Below, piece by piece: positions 14,811-15,226 of a stretch of 15,226 nucleotides of DNA (its first letter is position 1; each line of letters opens with the position of its first letter). Origin of the DNA: JAWLBW01 sp041687475 (GTDB lineage: Bacteria > J088 > JAWLBW01); the NCBI GenBank assembly GCA_041687475.1, contig JAWLBW010000090.1, positions 1-15,226 on the forward strand. Reading direction: 5' to 3'. Both the position numbers and the translations under genes were made by a program. The notes under the pieces were generated by a model, which was given only the letters and a program-made list of their open reading frames with translations, was not told the DNA's origin and did no database searches.

Positions 14811-14886
14811 GGGGAGATGGGGCGAGCTTGCGAAGGGGAGCGGGACGGCTACGTGAATCTCCCGCTCACCCCATCGCCCCGCTCTC
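14811..14886. other. GC-rich region of overlapping inverted repeats after the DUF2505 gene
   Basis: Several alternative stems can form. GAGCGGGA (14838-14845) pairs with TCCCGCTC (14860-14867) and continues past a bulged A. GATGGGG (14816-14822) pairs with CCCCATC (14869-14875). GGGGCGA (14819-14825) pairs with TCGCCCC (14874-14880). It starts 21 nt after the stop codon and could stop or stabilise the transcript, but there is no T run, so a classic rho-independent terminator is not supported. Confidence 0.4.
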
Positions 14887-14995
14887 CCTTCAGCGTTCGT
14901 CCGTGCTGCACGTCACTCCCGCGCACCCCAGCGCACGCTCTCCCCTTCAGCGGCCGATCATGAGTGACCGTTCCCATCGCACGCTCTCCCCGTTC
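14880..14995. repeat. Short imperfect direct-repeat array, intergenic
   Basis: A unit like CGCTCTCCCCTTCAGCG occurs at 14880-14895 (one C shorter) and 14936-14952, and a third, diverged copy begins at 14982. The last two share the exact 14-mer CGCACGCTCTCCCC (14932-14945, 14978-14991). A related CTCTCCCCTTC occurs at 1406-1416, and CCGTGCTGCACG here (near 14900) occurs in inverted orientation inside the dyad at 1467-1481. This may be a degenerate intergenic repeat family. No gene is seen in the 339-nt gap 14790-15128. Confidence 0.5.
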
Positions 14996-15002
14996 GGCCT
15001 TC

Positions 15003-15028
15003 CCCGTGTCCAACGAGATGGACACGGG
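15003..15028. promoter_or_regulatory. Perfect inverted repeat upstream of the ilvD promoter
   Basis: CCCGTGTCC, an 8-nt spacer and GGACACGGG form a perfect 9-bp dyad that ends 5 bp before the ilvD -35. No T run follows on either strand, so it is not a typical terminator. Its position suits a regulator binding site, centred about 55 bp upstream of the expected transcription start. Confidence 0.5.
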
Positions 15029-15033
15029 TTGAA

Positions 15034-15063
15034 ATGACAGAAGCGGCTAGTTCCCAGTATAAT
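15034..15063 (+). promoter_or_regulatory. Sigma70-type promoter of ilvD
   Basis: ATGACA (15034-15039, five of six to consensus) and a perfect TATAAT (15058-15063) are spaced by 18 nt. Transcription would begin near 15070, giving a leader of about 60 nt. GGAG (15117-15120), 8 nt before the ATG, is the ribosome binding site. Confidence 0.75.
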
Positions 15064-15076
15064 GGTTTCCTTTCGA

Positions 15077-15098
15077 GGCGACGTTTCATGGCGTCGCC
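15077..15098 (+). promoter_or_regulatory. Hairpin in the ilvD 5' leader
   Basis: GGCGACG and CGTCGCC form a perfect 7-bp stem with an 8-nt loop, followed by a pyrimidine stretch (CCTTTCCCTTTA). It lies within the first 30 nt of the predicted mRNA. It could protect the 5' end or act as a weak attenuator; no leader peptide rich in Ile, Leu or Val is seen. Confidence 0.4.
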
Positions 15099-15128
15099 CC
15101 TTTCCCTTTACGTTTCGGAGTCTTCGAC

Positions 15129-15226
15129 ATGCCCGCTTATCGTTCGCGTACGACGACGCATGGCCGCAACATGGCCGGCGCGGGCGCCCCCCGGGGGGCC
15201 CCCGCGGTGAATGCTTGCGATTTCGG
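15129..15226 (+). CDS. ilvD: Dihydroxy-acid dehydratase, N-terminal fragment (gene runs off the right edge)
   Basis: Only 32 codons are inside the window. MPAYRSRTTTHGRNMAGA matches the very conserved N-terminus of the long (E. coli-type) IlvD, an Fe-S enzyme that dehydrates dihydroxy acids to the 2-keto acids leading to valine, isoleucine and leucine. A good GGAG site and promoter lie upstream. The next residues, from position 19, read GAPRGAPA, where the family normally has RALWRATG, and then the sequence returns to a plausible VNACDFG. The codons here are nearly all G and C, so a sequencing or assembly error at the contig edge is likely. The gene identity is still clear. Confidence 0.88.
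   Translation, partial: MPAYRSRTTTHGRNMAGAGAPRGAPAVNACDF

Noticed and set aside
14880..14995. CRISPR array
   Set aside because: The repeat units are short, imperfect, unequal in spacing and too few; no cas genes are present.
14828..15037. 69-codon plus-strand frame in the gap before ilvD
   Set aside because: It follows the direct repeats and dyad, has no ribosome binding site, and shows no protein-like composition.
15088..15210. Small upstream open frame starting in the loop of the ilvD leader hairpin
   Set aside because: No ribosome binding site, it overlaps ilvD in another frame, and it has no run of branched-chain amino acid codons.

Overview
The window carries ordinary chromosomal genes from a GC-rich (roughly 60% by eye), aerobic, respiring bacterium. 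A lipoprotein-type cytochrome oxidase subunit II and sigma70-like promoters point to a Gram-negative cell envelope and housekeeping sigma factor. I cannot fix the phylum from the sequence; a free-living Leptospirales-like or other Gram-negative aerobe would fit. There is no sign of phage, plasmid, insertion sequence, CRISPR array, tRNA or rRNA.

Layout, left to right. (1) 1-1299, minus strand: the 5' part of rpsA (ribosomal protein S1, cut by the window edge), a 175-nt leader with a U-rich tract and a hairpin, then cmk (CMP kinase) with a good promoter. (2) 1300-1538: a divergent regulatory gap with short direct repeats and two dyads. (3) 1539-2720, plus strand: a membrane-anchored alpha/beta hydrolase whose 3' end overlaps, tail to tail by 133 bp, the end of (4) 2588-6787, minus strand: a 1399-residue cytosolic hybrid histidine kinase with eight PAS-like modules, HisKA/HATPase and a receiver domain. 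(5) 6873-7343, minus strand: trmL, a tRNA wobble 2'-O-methyltransferase. (6) 7425-7910, plus strand: a small four-helix membrane protein of unknown role. (7) 7915-14004, minus strand: the aa3-type oxidase locus. The order of transcription is ctaC (subunit II with a fused cytochrome c domain), ctaD (I), ctaE (III) and ctaF (IV), closed by a strong intrinsic terminator, then ctaA and ctaB (heme A synthesis), which have their own candidate promoter. (8) 14005-14288: a divergent regulatory region with the cox promoter and two perfect dyads. (9) 14289-14789, plus strand: a DUF2505/START-like protein. (10) 14790-15128: a 339-nt intergenic region with GC-rich inverted repeats, a short direct-repeat array, a dyad and a strong promoter, leading into (11) ilvD, of which only the first codons lie inside the window.

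Functionally, region 7 makes the enzyme and its cofactor: CtaB farnesylates heme B to heme O, CtaA oxidises heme O to heme A, and CtaCDEF forms the proton-pumping oxidase, with electrons entering through the cytochrome c domain on CtaC. No copper-insertion factor (Sco, CtaG) is present in the window. The other genes are unrelated housekeeping or sensory functions.

I found no novel multi-gene system. The most interesting signals are regulatory or structural: recurring perfect dyads beside promoters, a -10 motif with a shared downstream extension at three promoters, the overlap in which the hydrolase tail is read antisense to the kinase receiver domain, and an anomalous stretch in ilvD at the right edge that looks like a sequence error.
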